Of a stretch of DNA of 12,808 nt, positions 5,602 through 12,808 are shown one piece after another. Made by a program: the position numbers and the translations under genes. Below the pieces are notes generated by a model. It searched no databases, was not told the DNA's origin, and saw nothing but the letters and a program-made list of their open reading frames with translations. Position 1 is the stretch's first letter; each line of letters opens with the position of its first letter. Source of the DNA: Candidatus Glassbacteria bacterium RIFCSPLOWO2_12_FULL_58_11 (lineage in GTDB: Bacteria; Gemmatimonadota; Glassbacteria; GWA2-58-10); contig MFIX01000155.1 of the NCBI GenBank assembly GCA_001780825.1, positions 1 to 12,808 of the forward strand. The letters are read 5' to 3'.

Positions 5602-7518
5602 GCCGGCCTGAAGCAGCCTTTCGTTTTTATCCGTTTCCAGAGATTGAGAATCGCTTAACTTACAGCCGACCGAGAGCGCCGCCTGTTCGAAGCGCCGTTT
5701 AAGCATGGCCGCGGTCTGGTAAAAGCTGACAAAAAATGCGCCGTACAGTGCCGTGGCCTCATCGATCAGCTTTTCATCCAGCGGCCTGCCGCCGAGCTTC
5801 TCTGCGCCACGCTGATAGGTGAGCAGGCCGCCCTGGTTGGCGTTCTCCAGAAGGGTGAGGACTTCTTTCCGGTTATAGATATTTTCATAGATTTCTTCCA
5901 TCTGGTGATAATCGGCAGTCGTGTCGATGCTTTCTTTCTGATGGATCGCCCGCGCGGTGACAAAGCCCCTGTTGCAGAGGTCGCGTACAGATTCGAGCTG
6001 TTCGGCGGTTATTTTCAGAAAGTCGAATAAGCGCGAGGTTTGCCCCTTTGAACGTCCGGTGCGGGCCCTGGCGATAATCGAGCGTATGGGAATCTCTTTC
6101 CGGGCATAGCGCCAGAGGACCTCTTCGAGCGTGACGTTTTCGACGCCCTGGAACCCGGTTCCGCCCTCGCTGGCGTTAAGCACGCGAGCCGCGGTCTGGG
6201 AGATTTCACGCTCGAAATAGTGACGGTAGGCTTCGAGAGCTTTTGAGGTGCGGCCCGGCTGTCCGTAGATGTCGGCAATATCGAGATCGTTTTCCTTGCT
6301 CATGCGCCAGCGGTGGACATCGTCCAGGGTGCGGGGATACGCGAGATCACGCAGCCAGCGCAGCTCCTGATAAGTGCCGTGAGCGTAATAACGGCCGCCG
6401 GTAAAAGAGAGGTCCTGGCCGACAAACACGATCGGGTCGCAGCCCAGACAACGGGCCAGGTCGAAAGCGCCGGTCGAGATCGAGCCCCAGGCCCTGACAA
6501 TGCCGAAATCGCCCAACAGAACCTTGAGCTTTTTCATCAGGACCTCATCGAAGCTCATGATGAATTTGTCGCCGACAAATTCCGAGACTATCCGCGGGTG
6601 GGTCATCGGCTCGGCTACCAGAGCCGCGCCGGTGTCGCCCAGGCCTTGAAGGTGCCGGAAGTTATTTTCACTGGAGTCGCCGGCCAGCACCAGGTGCGGC
6701 CGGACGCCGGAGCGATGAAGCGGCCCGAGCGTAGTGTCCACGCAGATCAGCACCGCATGACGTTCGAGCAACCGGAGCAGGCCCATGTGGCGGTCCAGCG
6801 AGGGCCCGGCGGAAATTACTATGCCGGGTACCTGCCGGAAGCGGCCGAAAAGCTTTTTGATCGGCGGGTGATCGACTATGGCGTTGATATTGTCCAGAGT
6901 GTTCGAAAGATAAGTCCGGACCGCTGAGACGTTGGTCAGAAAATTGCCGCCGACAGCGATAATCCATTTGCGGCAGAGCTCATCGACAGCGAGAAAATAT
7001 TCGCCGCAAAGTTTGACCGAGGGGTGATGGGAAATGACGGTCACTCCTTCGAGAGAGATTACCCTGAACAACTCACCGAAATGGGCCGGGACTTCCGGTT
7101 CTTTTTCCCCAACCGCCCAGAAAATACCGGGGTGGCTGAACAGATGCCGAAGGTCACGCAGTTCGAGAGTCTTGCGGAAGATCGAGATTTGCGGCTCGAT
7201 GACCAGGAAAGACGAATTTTCCGGCATCCTTTTCAGCAGCTCGTCCATATGGTAGCCCAACCCGAAGCCATAGACCAGACAGGCATTGCTGTTTTCCCTG
7301 AGCTGGGTCTCCACCATGCGCCGCGCCTCGGCGAGCGGGTCAATCGTGCTGTGAAGCGTAAAGGGCCGTCCGCCCGCGTTCTGAAGGCGTATTGAGAGCG
7401 CTCCGGACCGGGTCTCGATCAAGTCCACTGCCGCGGGCTGGGTGAGGCTCAGACGGCGGGCGAGATCGGGATTGGCGCGGGCCAGGGCTTCCATATTTGT
7501 TCTGAGATAGTTCGTCAT
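5599..7518 (-). CDS. Motility accessory factor (Maf/DUF115), flagellin glycosyltransferase
   Basis: Maf proteins transfer nonulosonic acids such as pseudaminic or legionaminic acid to Ser/Thr of flagellin in the cytoplasm before export. With the start chosen here the product has 639 residues, within the family range. The N-terminal part opens MTNYLRTNMEALARANPDLA. The DUF115 core has PGIVISAGPSLD at 231-242, VLICVDTTLGPL at about 256-267 and RPHLVLAGDSSE at about 273-284. Further on are VFVGQDLSFTGGRYYAHGT at about 364-382 and LNASEGGTGFQGV at about 447-459, then a helical C-terminus. An earlier ATG at 7578 would overlap the previous gene by 44 bases; I prefer 7518 because homology-like sequence begins there and it lies 16 bases after the preceding stop with GGACGAG upstream. 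Placement between fliD and fliS supports flagellin modification. The sugar donor cannot be told from this window. Confidence 0.9.
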   Translation of the reverse strand: MTNYLRTNMEALARANPDLARRLSLTQPAAVDLIETRSGALSIRLQNAGGRPFTLHSTIDPLAEARRMVETQLRENSNACLVYGFGLGYHMDELLKRMPENSSFLVIEPQISIFRKTLELRDLRHLFSHPGIFWAVGEKEPEVPAHFGELFRVISLEGVTVISHHPSVKLCGEYFLAVDELCRKWIIAVGGNFLTNVSAVRTYLSNTLDNINAIVDHPPIKKLFGRFRQVPGIVISAGPSLDRHMGLLRLLERHAVLICVDTTLGPLHRSGVRPHLVLAGDSSENNFRHLQGLGDTGAALVAEPMTHPRIVSEFVGDKFIMSFDEVLMKKLKVLLGDFGIVRAWGSISTGAFDLARCLGCDPIVFVGQDLSFTGGRYYAHGTYQELRWLRDLAYPRTLDDVHRWRMSKENDLDIADIYGQPGRTSKALEAYRHYFEREISQTAARVLNASEGGTGFQGVENVTLEEVLWRYARKEIPIRSIIARARTGRSKGQTSRLFDFLKITAEQLESVRDLCNRGFVTARAIHQKESIDTTADYHQMEEIYENIYNRKEVLTLLENANQGGLLTYQRGAEKLGGRPLDEKLIDEATALYGAFFVSFYQTAAMLKRRFEQAALSVGCKLSDSQSLETDKNERLLQAG

Positions 7519-7534
7519 CAATCGCTCGTCCGGT

Positions 7535-8146
7535 TCAGGCAGCCGGGTTAAGCATCTCCGAATGAAGCTCGGCGGCATGTTTCGACCAGGACTCCAACAG
7601 GGGTTTTAGCTCAAATTCGAGCAAGTCGCAAATCTGCACGATATCACCGTTTTCCTGGGCGGCGGCGATCATCATCAACACCTCGTTGAATGCCGAGATG
7701 TCCGGAAGGACTTCATCCGGCCCGCGGCCCTCGATCTTGATAAAACAGGCGATGCCTTTCCAGGCCTGGGAAGCCATCTGGATACCGTCGATCAGGATCT
7801 CGAGACCGCGGTGCCCCTGGCTTTCATCGCTGCCCTGCAGCAGCAGGACGCTCTCCTCGACCGCCTCGCTCAGCTCTGGCAGATAATCGCAGAGAGTGGC
7901 CAGGGTGTTACGGGCCAGACTGCTCACGTTCTCGGTCAGAATCTCCAGGCTGCCGAGCTTTCCCAGGGGAAGGCCGGCCTTGTCTTTTTCTGACTGCTGG
8001 TCCAGCGCTCTTCCGTCCAGCGTCATCGAGATGATTACCCTTTCCGGGGCGATTTTCAGCTCCAGAGAGCGGATCAGCTCCGCCAGAGTGCCAGCATTGG
8101 AGAACTGGCTTGATCTTACCGATTTGCCGTCAAGAGTCAGTTTCAT
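7535..8146 (-). CDS. Uncharacterised protein in the flagellar operon (between fliD and maf)
   Basis: This 203-residue product matches no family I can name. Residues 1-80 look like a small mixed alpha/beta domain: strand MKLTLDGK, helix TLAELIRSLELKIA at 20-33, strand ERVIISMTLDGRAL at 35-48 and strand SLEILTE, an order reminiscent of a ubiquitin-like beta-grasp fold. Residues 80-203 are predicted almost all helical and acidic, with helices near 85-103 and 115-130 and a C-terminal one near 170-198. No signal peptide or membrane span is visible. It starts 57 bases after fliD and ends 16 bases before maf. Small acidic helical proteins beside fliD are often export chaperones (FliT and FlgN are examples), so a chaperone for FliD or a Maf partner is a reasonable guess. 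A GAGG lies about 12 bases before the ATG and GGGAAA directly before it. Confidence 0.82.
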   Translation of the reverse strand: MKLTLDGKSVRSSQFSNAGTLAELIRSLELKIAPERVIISMTLDGRALDQQSEKDKAGLPLGKLGSLEILTENVSSLARNTLATLCDYLPELSEAVEESVLLLQGSDESQGHRGLEILIDGIQMASQAWKGIACFIKIEGRGPDEVLPDISAFNEVLMMIAAAQENGDIVQICDLLEFELKPLLESWSKHAAELHSEMLNPAA

Positions 8147-8191
8147 TTTCCCGGTACCTCGGAATAAAGATTAATATTTCTTCGCCGGCCG

Positions 8192-8204
8192 GTCCCCGCG
8201 GGAC
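8192..8204 (-). other. Short hairpin at the fliD stop codon
   Basis: GTCCC (8192-8196) and GGGAC (8200-8204) form a 5-base stem with a 3-base loop, flanked by further complementary CCGG-type sequence. The fliD TAG lies at the edge of the stem. No T run follows. It could protect the fliD message or lower expression of the downstream genes, but the evidence is weak. Confidence 0.25.
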
Positions 8205-11200
8205 TAGCCGGAACTGGCGCTCAAAGAAGACGACGCGGAAGTCGAGGAGCCGATAAACTGCGCCAGTGCGTTCTGCTGCTGCTGGAGCCTGGAGATCGCG
8301 TTTTCCATGGCGGTGAATTTCGCGCGCAGAGTGTCCTCCCGCTGGGCAATCCGGGCTTCCATATCGGTGATATCCTGCAAGTTTTTGATGATCTCGTCGT
8401 AAATCGATCCCTGGCCGTAAATCCCGCCGAAAGTGGATTTCTGGCCGATAAATCCGTTGATACCGGAATTGTTTTTCAGTGTCTGGGCAAGCTCCACGGC
8501 CATTCCGGACCGGTCCGAGGCCTGCTCGCCCAGGAACGAGCCGCCGGATAGTCCGAAACGAGAGGAGAGCCTGTCGGTTTCCGCGCCGCCGGTGGCATCC
8601 AGGATGCGGATATAGGCCCGGCCGGTATTCGTCTGGCTGGCGAATACCAGGTGGCTTCCAGCGTCGAATGAAACTTTGATGCCACTCAAACCAGCCCGGC
8701 TGAGCTGCGTGGTGATTATGTTCAGAATATCGTTTTTATCCGAGGTTCCGGCCGGCAGGGTTATCGAAGCGGTAGCCTTTCCGTCATAAACTTGGAAGGT
8801 GATATCATTAGCCAGGGGTGTGGTGTCATCGAAAGCCGTGGTGCCCTTGGCCGCAACACTGGAGCTGGCACTCTGGCCGAAAAGTTTTTGCACCGCACTG
8901 TCGTCATTCGCCAGAGCGTCGAGCAGGGCCTGGTTGCTCTGCAAGGCAGCGAGGATCGTATCGTGGTCCGTGGAGTCAGCCACCAGCACGCCCTGGTAAT
9001 CCTGGGTCAGCGGGGAGCCAACACTGCCGCTGGTAATGCCGATGTCCGCTAGACTGGTCAGCGTGCTGCCGGGGATCTTTACCGTTTTGAAGGCGCCGTC
9101 GCGCAGCTGGGTTTCCAGGATCCGGAAGTTCCCGTCATGGCGGATAGTCTCATCTTTGTTGAGCTGAGTGAAGTTATCCAACCGGTCAACCAGCTCGTTG
9201 AAGGTGAGCGAGGTCCGCTCCGCATCGGTGACCGGCTTGAGGTTGGGTTTATCCGAATCCTGGAGCGTGCCGGGGTTGAGCAGCTTGATTGTTTTATTAT
9301 ATTCCACCACCCAGTTGGCGATCGCCGCGAGCGCCTTCTCCGAATCGCCCGAAACCGTGACCGTAATCGGGGAGGTGGTTTCTCCTTGAAGCTTATAAGT
9401 CAGCGCGGGCGAGATATCGTCGATAGTATTGGTATTGCGGCTGTAGTGGACATTATCCACCACCACTTCCGCGGTTTTGCGGTCGCTGCCGACAATATTC
9501 TGGGTCTTGGAGGACTCGACCGAGGCCACCGATCCGTCACTGGTCGCCCCGCCGGTAATCCGCAGGACCTGCAGGAGGTTGCTGGTATCCGAGGCTGAGC
9601 TTACCTTGATATTTTTGGCAGTGGTGTCTTTATCGACTTTCTGAACCAGCGTGAGCCGGTTGGAAACCGTATCCAGCGAGGCGGTGACCCCGGCGGAAGA
9701 GGCGTTGATCTTATCGATAATATCGGTCAGCGTGTCCGCATTGGTGTCCACCTCGATCGCGATCCCGTTAATGCTGAAAGAGCCCGTGGTGGGGGTGATG
9801 CTGAAGCCGGCCAGGGCCAGCTCGGTATCCGGGTCGATCGTGGCGGCATCCGCTCCGGCCGAGATCGAGACTTGGGTGGGGGCATTGGTCAGACCCAGCA
9901 CTTTCAGAATATTGCTGGTGCCGGACTGGCCGGTATAGCTGCCGAGAGTTACCGCATCCTGCCGGCCATAAGCCGAGGAGGTGACCACAAAGCGGTCGGT
10001 CCCCGGCTCATAGGCTACCGAAATACCTTCATTCGCGCTGTTGATCCGGGCCAGCACGCTGGAGATTGTTATCCCGCCATCAATTTCATCCTGGGATAAG
10101 GAAAGTGTCGAGTTGCCGACCCGGAAAGTCCCGGCTTTTACTCCCTCTCCGCCATCCAGGGAGAAAGCTCCGGCCGTGACCAGGTCCTTGATCGCCGTGT
10201 TCAGTCCGGTCGCTCCGCTGCCGTTCTTATCGAAGGCCAGGCCGGTTGCATAGCTGTCCGCGGTCACTCCGGTCACTCCGAAAATCTGAGTTTTGGAGCT
10301 GCTGCTGATAGTCAGGCTGCTGCCGTTATTGATCTGCACGCGGGCCGAGCCGGGGGTGAACACCTCGCCGGTCGGTGAACCGACAATGGTCACTCCGTCG
10401 ATCAGGTCGCTCACGCCGACATTGGTATAGTCGCTCTCGGCACCGCTGGCCACCCGGCGGGAGGTCTGGTCCAGGCTGCCCCTGGGGTAAAATATTGCGG
10501 TCATGGTGAAATCTGAGCTGCTGGTGGTTGCATTGGAGCTGGTCGCCGTATCATCGATCCCCAGGACTTTTTTCAGGATCCCCTGGCTGGCGCCGACCTG
10601 GTTGATCGTTATATCCCTGCCGCCTTCATTGGCGCTGATCCGCAGGAATACCGCGCCGCCCGAGCCCTCGACCAACTGGGCCGTGGCATCCGGCATCGAG
10701 GCATTGACCGCGTCTATTAAATCGCCCACCGTGGAGTCGCCGTCGAGCTCGGAACCGTCGCTCTTTTTCACGCTGATATCGCCTGAGGCTCCCGAGGCGT
10801 CCGGGTCGATCAGCAGTTCGCTGAAATCCGTAACTCCGAGGTCGCTCAGCTTCAGCTCAGTGATGCTGCCGCCGGCAGCGGCCGCGGCCAGGTCGATCGA
10901 ACCGGTAACACTGCCCGCCTTGCCATTTGAAGAGACTACCGTATAAGTGCCGACCGGCAAGTCCTCGGGAATGACCGCCGCATAGTTTCTCGCATTGCCC
11001 AGGTTGGCGGAGGAGCCGGAATTTGCGGTCGTTCCGCTGTCGATACCGAACACCGCCTCGGCGACAGCGCCGCTCAGGCTGATATCGATCCCCACATAGT
11101 TGCTGGATAATTGCAGGGCCTTACCTCCGAGCCCCTCATCATATACCAGTTGGGCTTTCACAGATTCGACCTGGTTGCGGATCTTGGTCATCAAATCGGA

Positions 11201-11776
11201 GACAGTGGTCGAGGCGCTTAGCCCGGTAATGCTTACCGCCGCATGCTTGCCGGTTCCGTCCGGATCGACTTTCAAAGTAAAGTCCGACAGGCCGAGGTCT
11301 CCCAGGGTGGTGGTTTCGCTAAGCGCCACCGCGCCTTTGATCCGTCCCGCCCCGGGGGCGTTGGCCCGGGTGGTGCCGCCGAGGATGTTGATTCCGACCG
11401 TGTTGGTACCAAGCAGCTGCGCCTGGCTCAGGTAGCGCTGGCTGTTGACAATCGCCTCCTGGGCGAGCTGGGTTATCTCGACCCGGTGCGAGGTCTTTGC
11501 CGCGCCGTATCCGGCGGAGACAGTGAGCTTGCTTTCATCGCTCGAGACGGCGCTGCGGCTGGTGAACGTGGATTCGAGACGCAGGGGTAGAGTCTGGGTC
11601 TGAAGGCTCAGCAACTGGGTATTCACATCCTGGTAGGCCTGGCGCTGGACCGCGAGGATCTCGTTTTTATCTTTAATGGCATCGACCGGCTTCTGCTGGA
11701 TTGACAGAAGCTGAGAAATGATCTGGTTGGTGTCTATGCCGCTGGCCAGGCCGGTAAAACTGATTGGAGCAGTCAT
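8204..11776 (-). CDS. fliD: Flagellar filament cap protein FliD (hook-associated protein 2), very large modular form
   Basis: FliD caps the growing filament outside the cell and helps flagellin fold at the tip. Residues 1-110 are the FliD N-terminal domain (ISFTGLASGIDTNQIISQLL at 5-24 and a coiled segment to about 65). The C-terminal domain begins near 785 (IDDISPALTYKLQGETTSPI), continues through NWVVEYNKTIKLLN at 821-834, and ends with a coiled coil at about 1122-1175 and a Ser/Ala-rich tail. At 1190 residues it is about twice the usual length of roughly 450-700. The extra mass is mainly repeated units resembling the flagellin hook IN motif at about 158-245, 310-407, 535-629, 665-740 and 990-1079, the last inserted in the C-terminal domain. 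I find no cysteine in the whole protein, as is usual for exported axial proteins. The start has TAAGGAAA eight bases upstream. A sigma-54-type promoter lies about 110 bases upstream. Confidence 0.95.
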   Translation of the reverse strand: MTAPISFTGLASGIDTNQIISQLLSIQQKPVDAIKDKNEILAVQRQAYQDVNTQLLSLQTQTLPLRLESTFTSRSAVSSDESKLTVSAGYGAAKTSHRVEITQLAQEAIVNSQRYLSQAQLLGTNTVGINILGGTTRANAPGAGRIKGAVALSETTTLGDLGLSDFTLKVDPDGTGKHAAVSITGLSASTTVSDLMTKIRNQVESVKAQLVYDEGLGGKALQLSSNYVGIDISLSGAVAEAVFGIDSGTTANSGSSANLGNARNYAAVIPEDLPVGTYTVVSSNGKAGSVTGSIDLAAAAAGGSITELKLSDLGVTDFSELLIDPDASGASGDISVKKSDGSELDGDSTVGDLIDAVNASMPDATAQLVEGSGGAVFLRISANEGGRDITINQVGASQGILKKVLGIDDTATSSNATTSSSDFTMTAIFYPRGSLDQTSRRVASGAESDYTNVGVSDLIDGVTIVGSPTGEVFTPGSARVQINNGSSLTISSSSKTQIFGVTGVTADSYATGLAFDKNGSGATGLNTAIKDLVTAGAFSLDGGEGVKAGTFRVGNSTLSLSQDEIDGGITISSVLARINSANEGISVAYEPGTDRFVVTSSAYGRQDAVTLGSYTGQSGTSNILKVLGLTNAPTQVSISAGADAATIDPDTELALAGFSITPTTGSFSINGIAIEVDTNADTLTDIIDKINASSAGVTASLDTVSNRLTLVQKVDKDTTAKNIKVSSASDTSNLLQVLRITGGATSDGSVASVESSKTQNIVGSDRKTAEVVVDNVHYSRNTNTIDDISPALTYKLQGETTSPITVTVSGDSEKALAAIANWVVEYNKTIKLLNPGTLQDSDKPNLKPVTDAERTSLTFNELVDRLDNFTQLNKDETIRHDGNFRILETQLRDGAFKTVKIPGSTLTSLADIGITSGSVGSPLTQDYQGVLVADSTDHDTILAALQSNQALLDALANDDSAVQKLFGQSASSSVAAKGTTAFDDTTPLANDITFQVYDGKATASITLPAGTSDKNDILNIITTQLSRAGLSGIKVSFDAGSHLVFASQTNTGRAYIRILDATGGAETDRLSSRFGLSGGSFLGEQASDRSGMAVELAQTLKNNSGINGFIGQKSTFGGIYGQGSIYDEIIKNLQDITDMEARIAQREDTLRAKFTAMENAISRLQQQQNALAQFIGSSTSASSSLSASSG

Positions 11777-11846
11777 ATTGATTTCCTTATTCGTTCAAGG
11801 CCTTCCACGGGATTAAAGCGCCGGCGAAAGGCGAAATTTATCGAGC

Positions 11847-11869
11847 GGCGGAAAGCTGATGTTCCCGCC
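11847..11869 (-). promoter_or_regulatory. Stem-loop in the fliD mRNA leader
   Basis: On the minus strand GGCGGGAA pairs with TTTCCGCC (7 Watson-Crick pairs and one G-U) around a 7-base loop. If transcription starts near 11875, as the sigma-54 element predicts, the hairpin occupies about +7 to +29. Such a 5'-terminal stem could stabilise the message. Confidence 0.4.
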
Positions 11870-11884
11870 GGCCACGAGGTCTGA

Positions 11885-11902
11885 AGGCAAGAGTTATGCC
11901 AC
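11885..11902 (-). promoter_or_regulatory. Sigma-54 (RpoN) promoter of fliD
   Basis: The minus strand reads TGGCATAACTCTTGCC. The -24 GG (11900-11899) and the -12 GC (11888-11887) are exactly ten bases apart, and TGGCA and TTGC match the sigma-54 consensus. Start of transcription would be near 11875, giving a leader of about 99 bases before the fliD ATG. Sigma-54 control of fliD is established in several polar-flagellated bacteria. It implies an enhancer-binding activator encoded elsewhere. Confidence 0.65.
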
Positions 11903-12098
11903 CGGAGGGTGGAAATGCTTGTAACTGCTTACCAGTTATATGATAAGATTTTAGCTGCTGATTTTCCTCCCCGGCCTGGCCGTTCGACAGGGTCATTGGC
12001 GGGGTTTTGGGGAATAATTTGCCGGATCATAATTTTATTATTTCCTCAGGTGCGGAAAAATTATCCGGCCGAGTCCAAGCCATATTCACCCATTATCT

Positions 12099-12126
12099 TA
12101 ATCGGCAGCTTGAAACTGTATCTTTA
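12099..12126 (-). promoter_or_regulatory. Possible distal sigma-28-type promoter upstream of fliD
   Basis: On the minus strand TAAA (12126-12123) is followed after 16 bases by GCCGATTA (12106-12099), one mismatch from the sigma-28 -10 octamer and with spacing one base longer than usual. It lies about 320 bases before fliD with no gene between, so it is uncertain. Confidence 0.25.
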
Positions 12127-12201
12127 AAGGAGAGGAAAAAGAATAAACACCCGAAAGATATTGGAGTTACGGCAGTATTGCGGTTCGCTTGGAGTTGGCC
12201 G

Positions 12202-12255
12202 GCCCGCTGATCCGGGGTTGTGGAATGGCAGGACAGAATCAGTATTTCAGCGGGC
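12202..12255. repeat. 9-bp inverted repeat with a long loop
   Basis: GCCCGCTGA (12202-12210) and TCAGCGGGC (12247-12255) are perfect 9-base arms, 36 bases apart. The repeat lies downstream of the methyltransferase hairpin and may add to an RNA fold or mark a binding site. Confidence 0.35.
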
Positions 12256-12277
12256 GGATTCAGTCTGCAGCTTTATT

Positions 12278-12297
12278 CAGTCCCGGCATCGGGACTG
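12278..12297 (-). terminator. Strong hairpin just after the methyltransferase stop
   Basis: CAGTCCCG (12278-12285) and CGGGACTG (12290-12297) form a perfect 8-base stem with a 4-base loop, seven bases after the TGA of the methyltransferase gene. On the minus strand it is followed by AATAAAGC, not a T run, so it is a 3'-end hairpin or an imperfect terminator. Its position makes it likely that transcription of the upstream unit ends or is trimmed here. Confidence 0.5.
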
Positions 12298-12304
12298 ACA
12301 GGGT

Positions 12305-12808
12305 TCATTCCGGGACCAAAGACTTTCTTTTCACCGCCCGGAGCAGATAACGCTCCTCGCGGTCATCCAGAAGCTCGATTTCGAAGCCGAAATCCGCGAA
12401 AAGGCGGCGCATCTCGGCTTCCGGCGGTATGCGGTCATTAGCCACGGCTCCGCCGGCGCGCTCATGCAGGGCGTTAATCCGTTCGCTGCCCGCCGGATGG
12501 ACAATATCCAGCCTGCCGCGGCGCTTGAGCACCCGGTTGAATTCAGCCATGGCGGCTTGACGGTCGGCGAGATGCGGGAAAACGCGGAAGCAAACCACCG
12601 CATCAGCCAGAGCGGACCTGAGCGGCACGGCGGCCGCATCCGCCCGGCAGAAAATGGCCCGTGGGGAGAGCTTTTTATCGGCGGCCGCGGTCAGCATGTC
12701 CCTGGAGATGTCCAGGCCCAGCAGACCGCCCTCCGAGCCGATTCTTCGGAGAATGTGACGCGAGATGATCCCGGTGCCGCAGCCCGGCTCCAGCACCAGC
12801 CAGCCTCG
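12305..12808 (-). CDS. Class I SAM-dependent methyltransferase (5' end beyond window)
   Basis: The frame is open to the right edge and 167 residues are visible. The GTG at 12796 lies inside motif I, so it is not the real start. Visible residues 5-13 read VLEPGCGTG, the SAM-binding glycine loop. LLGLDIS (29-35) gives the acidic residue that binds the ribose, and RADAAAVPL (55-63) is the adenine-side motif. AVVCFRVFPHL and LKRRGRLDIVHP are the following strand segments, as in the UbiE/Methyltransf_11 group. About 40 N-terminal residues are probably missing. The substrate cannot be told. A hairpin and 528 bases of non-coding DNA separate it from fliD, so it is probably the last gene of another unit. 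Confidence 0.88.
   Translation of the reverse strand, partial: RGWLVLEPGCGTGIISRHILRRIGSEGGLLGLDISRDMLTAAADKKLSPRAIFCRADAAAVPLRSALADAVVCFRVFPHLADRQAAMAEFNRVLKRRGRLDIVHPAGSERINALHERAGGAVANDRIPPEAEMRRLFADFGFEIELLDDREERYLLRAVKRKSLVPE

Larger units (their letters stand above)
11777..12304. other. Gene-free regulatory region between the methyltransferase gene and fliD
   Basis: These 528 bases hold no gene I can support on either strand. The part at about 11930-12180 is clearly more A+T-rich than the flanking genes. It contains, on the minus strand, a sigma-54-type promoter and a leader hairpin, a possible distal sigma-28-type promoter, and two inverted repeats next to the methyltransferase end. 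Small frames of 33 to 72 codons occur on both strands but lack convincing features. Confidence 0.6.

Noticed and set aside
6313..6927. Plus-strand ORF of 204 codons
   Set aside because: It is antisense to the DUF115 core of the Maf gene, whose motifs are clear on the minus strand.
7519..7578. Longer start for the Maf protein at ATG 7578
   Set aside because: It would overlap the previous gene by 44 bases and add 20 residues that look unlike the family start. ATG 7518 lies just after the preceding stop.
11929..12030. Minus-strand 33-codon ORF with a GAGGAAA upstream, considered as a small flagellar gene such as flaG
   Set aside because: It is too short, has no recognisable FlaG pattern, and the spacing from the GAGG is long.
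11909..12127. Plus-strand 72-codon ORF in the spacer
   Set aside because: It has no good ribosome site or family features and runs across the sigma-54 promoter region of the opposite strand.
12125..12134. Strong AAAGGAGAGG Shine-Dalgarno-like sequence on the plus strand
   Set aside because: No ATG, GTG or TTG follows at a usable distance with a meaningful frame.
1..12808. CRISPR array, transposon, tRNA or rRNA
   Set aside because: I saw no regularly spaced repeats, no transposase-like reading frame and no RNA-gene signature. By-eye inspection could miss a diverged tRNA.

Overview
The window is bacterial, rich in G+C (high fifties percent by eye) and almost fully coding. Every gene I can support reads on the minus strand. 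A sigma-54-type promoter, an oversized flagellar cap protein and a Maf-type flagellin glycosyltransferase point to a flagellated, probably diderm bacterium. The unusual protein architectures suggest a little-studied, perhaps uncultivated, lineage. I cannot assign a phylum from sequence alone.

Layout in transcription order (right to left). At the right edge is the 3' part of a class I SAM-dependent methyltransferase (12305-12808). It is followed by a structured, gene-free stretch (11777-12304) with two inverted repeats, a good sigma-54 promoter (11885-11902) and a 5'-leader hairpin. Next comes a flagellar block: a 1190-residue FliD hook/filament cap (8204-11776), an unrecognised 203-residue protein (7535-8146), a Maf/DUF115 glycosyltransferase (5599-7518) and the flagellin chaperone FliS (5038-5502). 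A perfect sigma-28-like -10 octamer lies just before fliS.

Two DNA dyads then precede a winged-helix regulator fused to a Rossmann-like domain (4335-4964). Nine bases on begins an NHL beta-propeller protein with a long helical C-terminus (1926-4325). Its frame is broken by one in-frame TAG at codon 171. Its stop overlaps by ATGA the start of a bifunctional cytidylyltransferase/CDP-alcohol phosphatidyltransferase of the IPCT-DIPPS type (478-1929). That gene overlaps by 41 bases a membrane-protein ORF that runs off the left edge (1-518).

How they may fit together: FliD, FliS and Maf act in filament capping, flagellin delivery and flagellin glycosylation. The left-hand genes look translationally coupled and likely make a CDP-activated polar head group and transfer it at the membrane. 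The regulator between the two blocks may control the left-hand set. The points most worth a second look are the TAG-split propeller gene, the giant modular FliD, the unknown protein between fliD and maf, and the IPCT-DIPPS fusion coupled to a propeller protein and a membrane protein.
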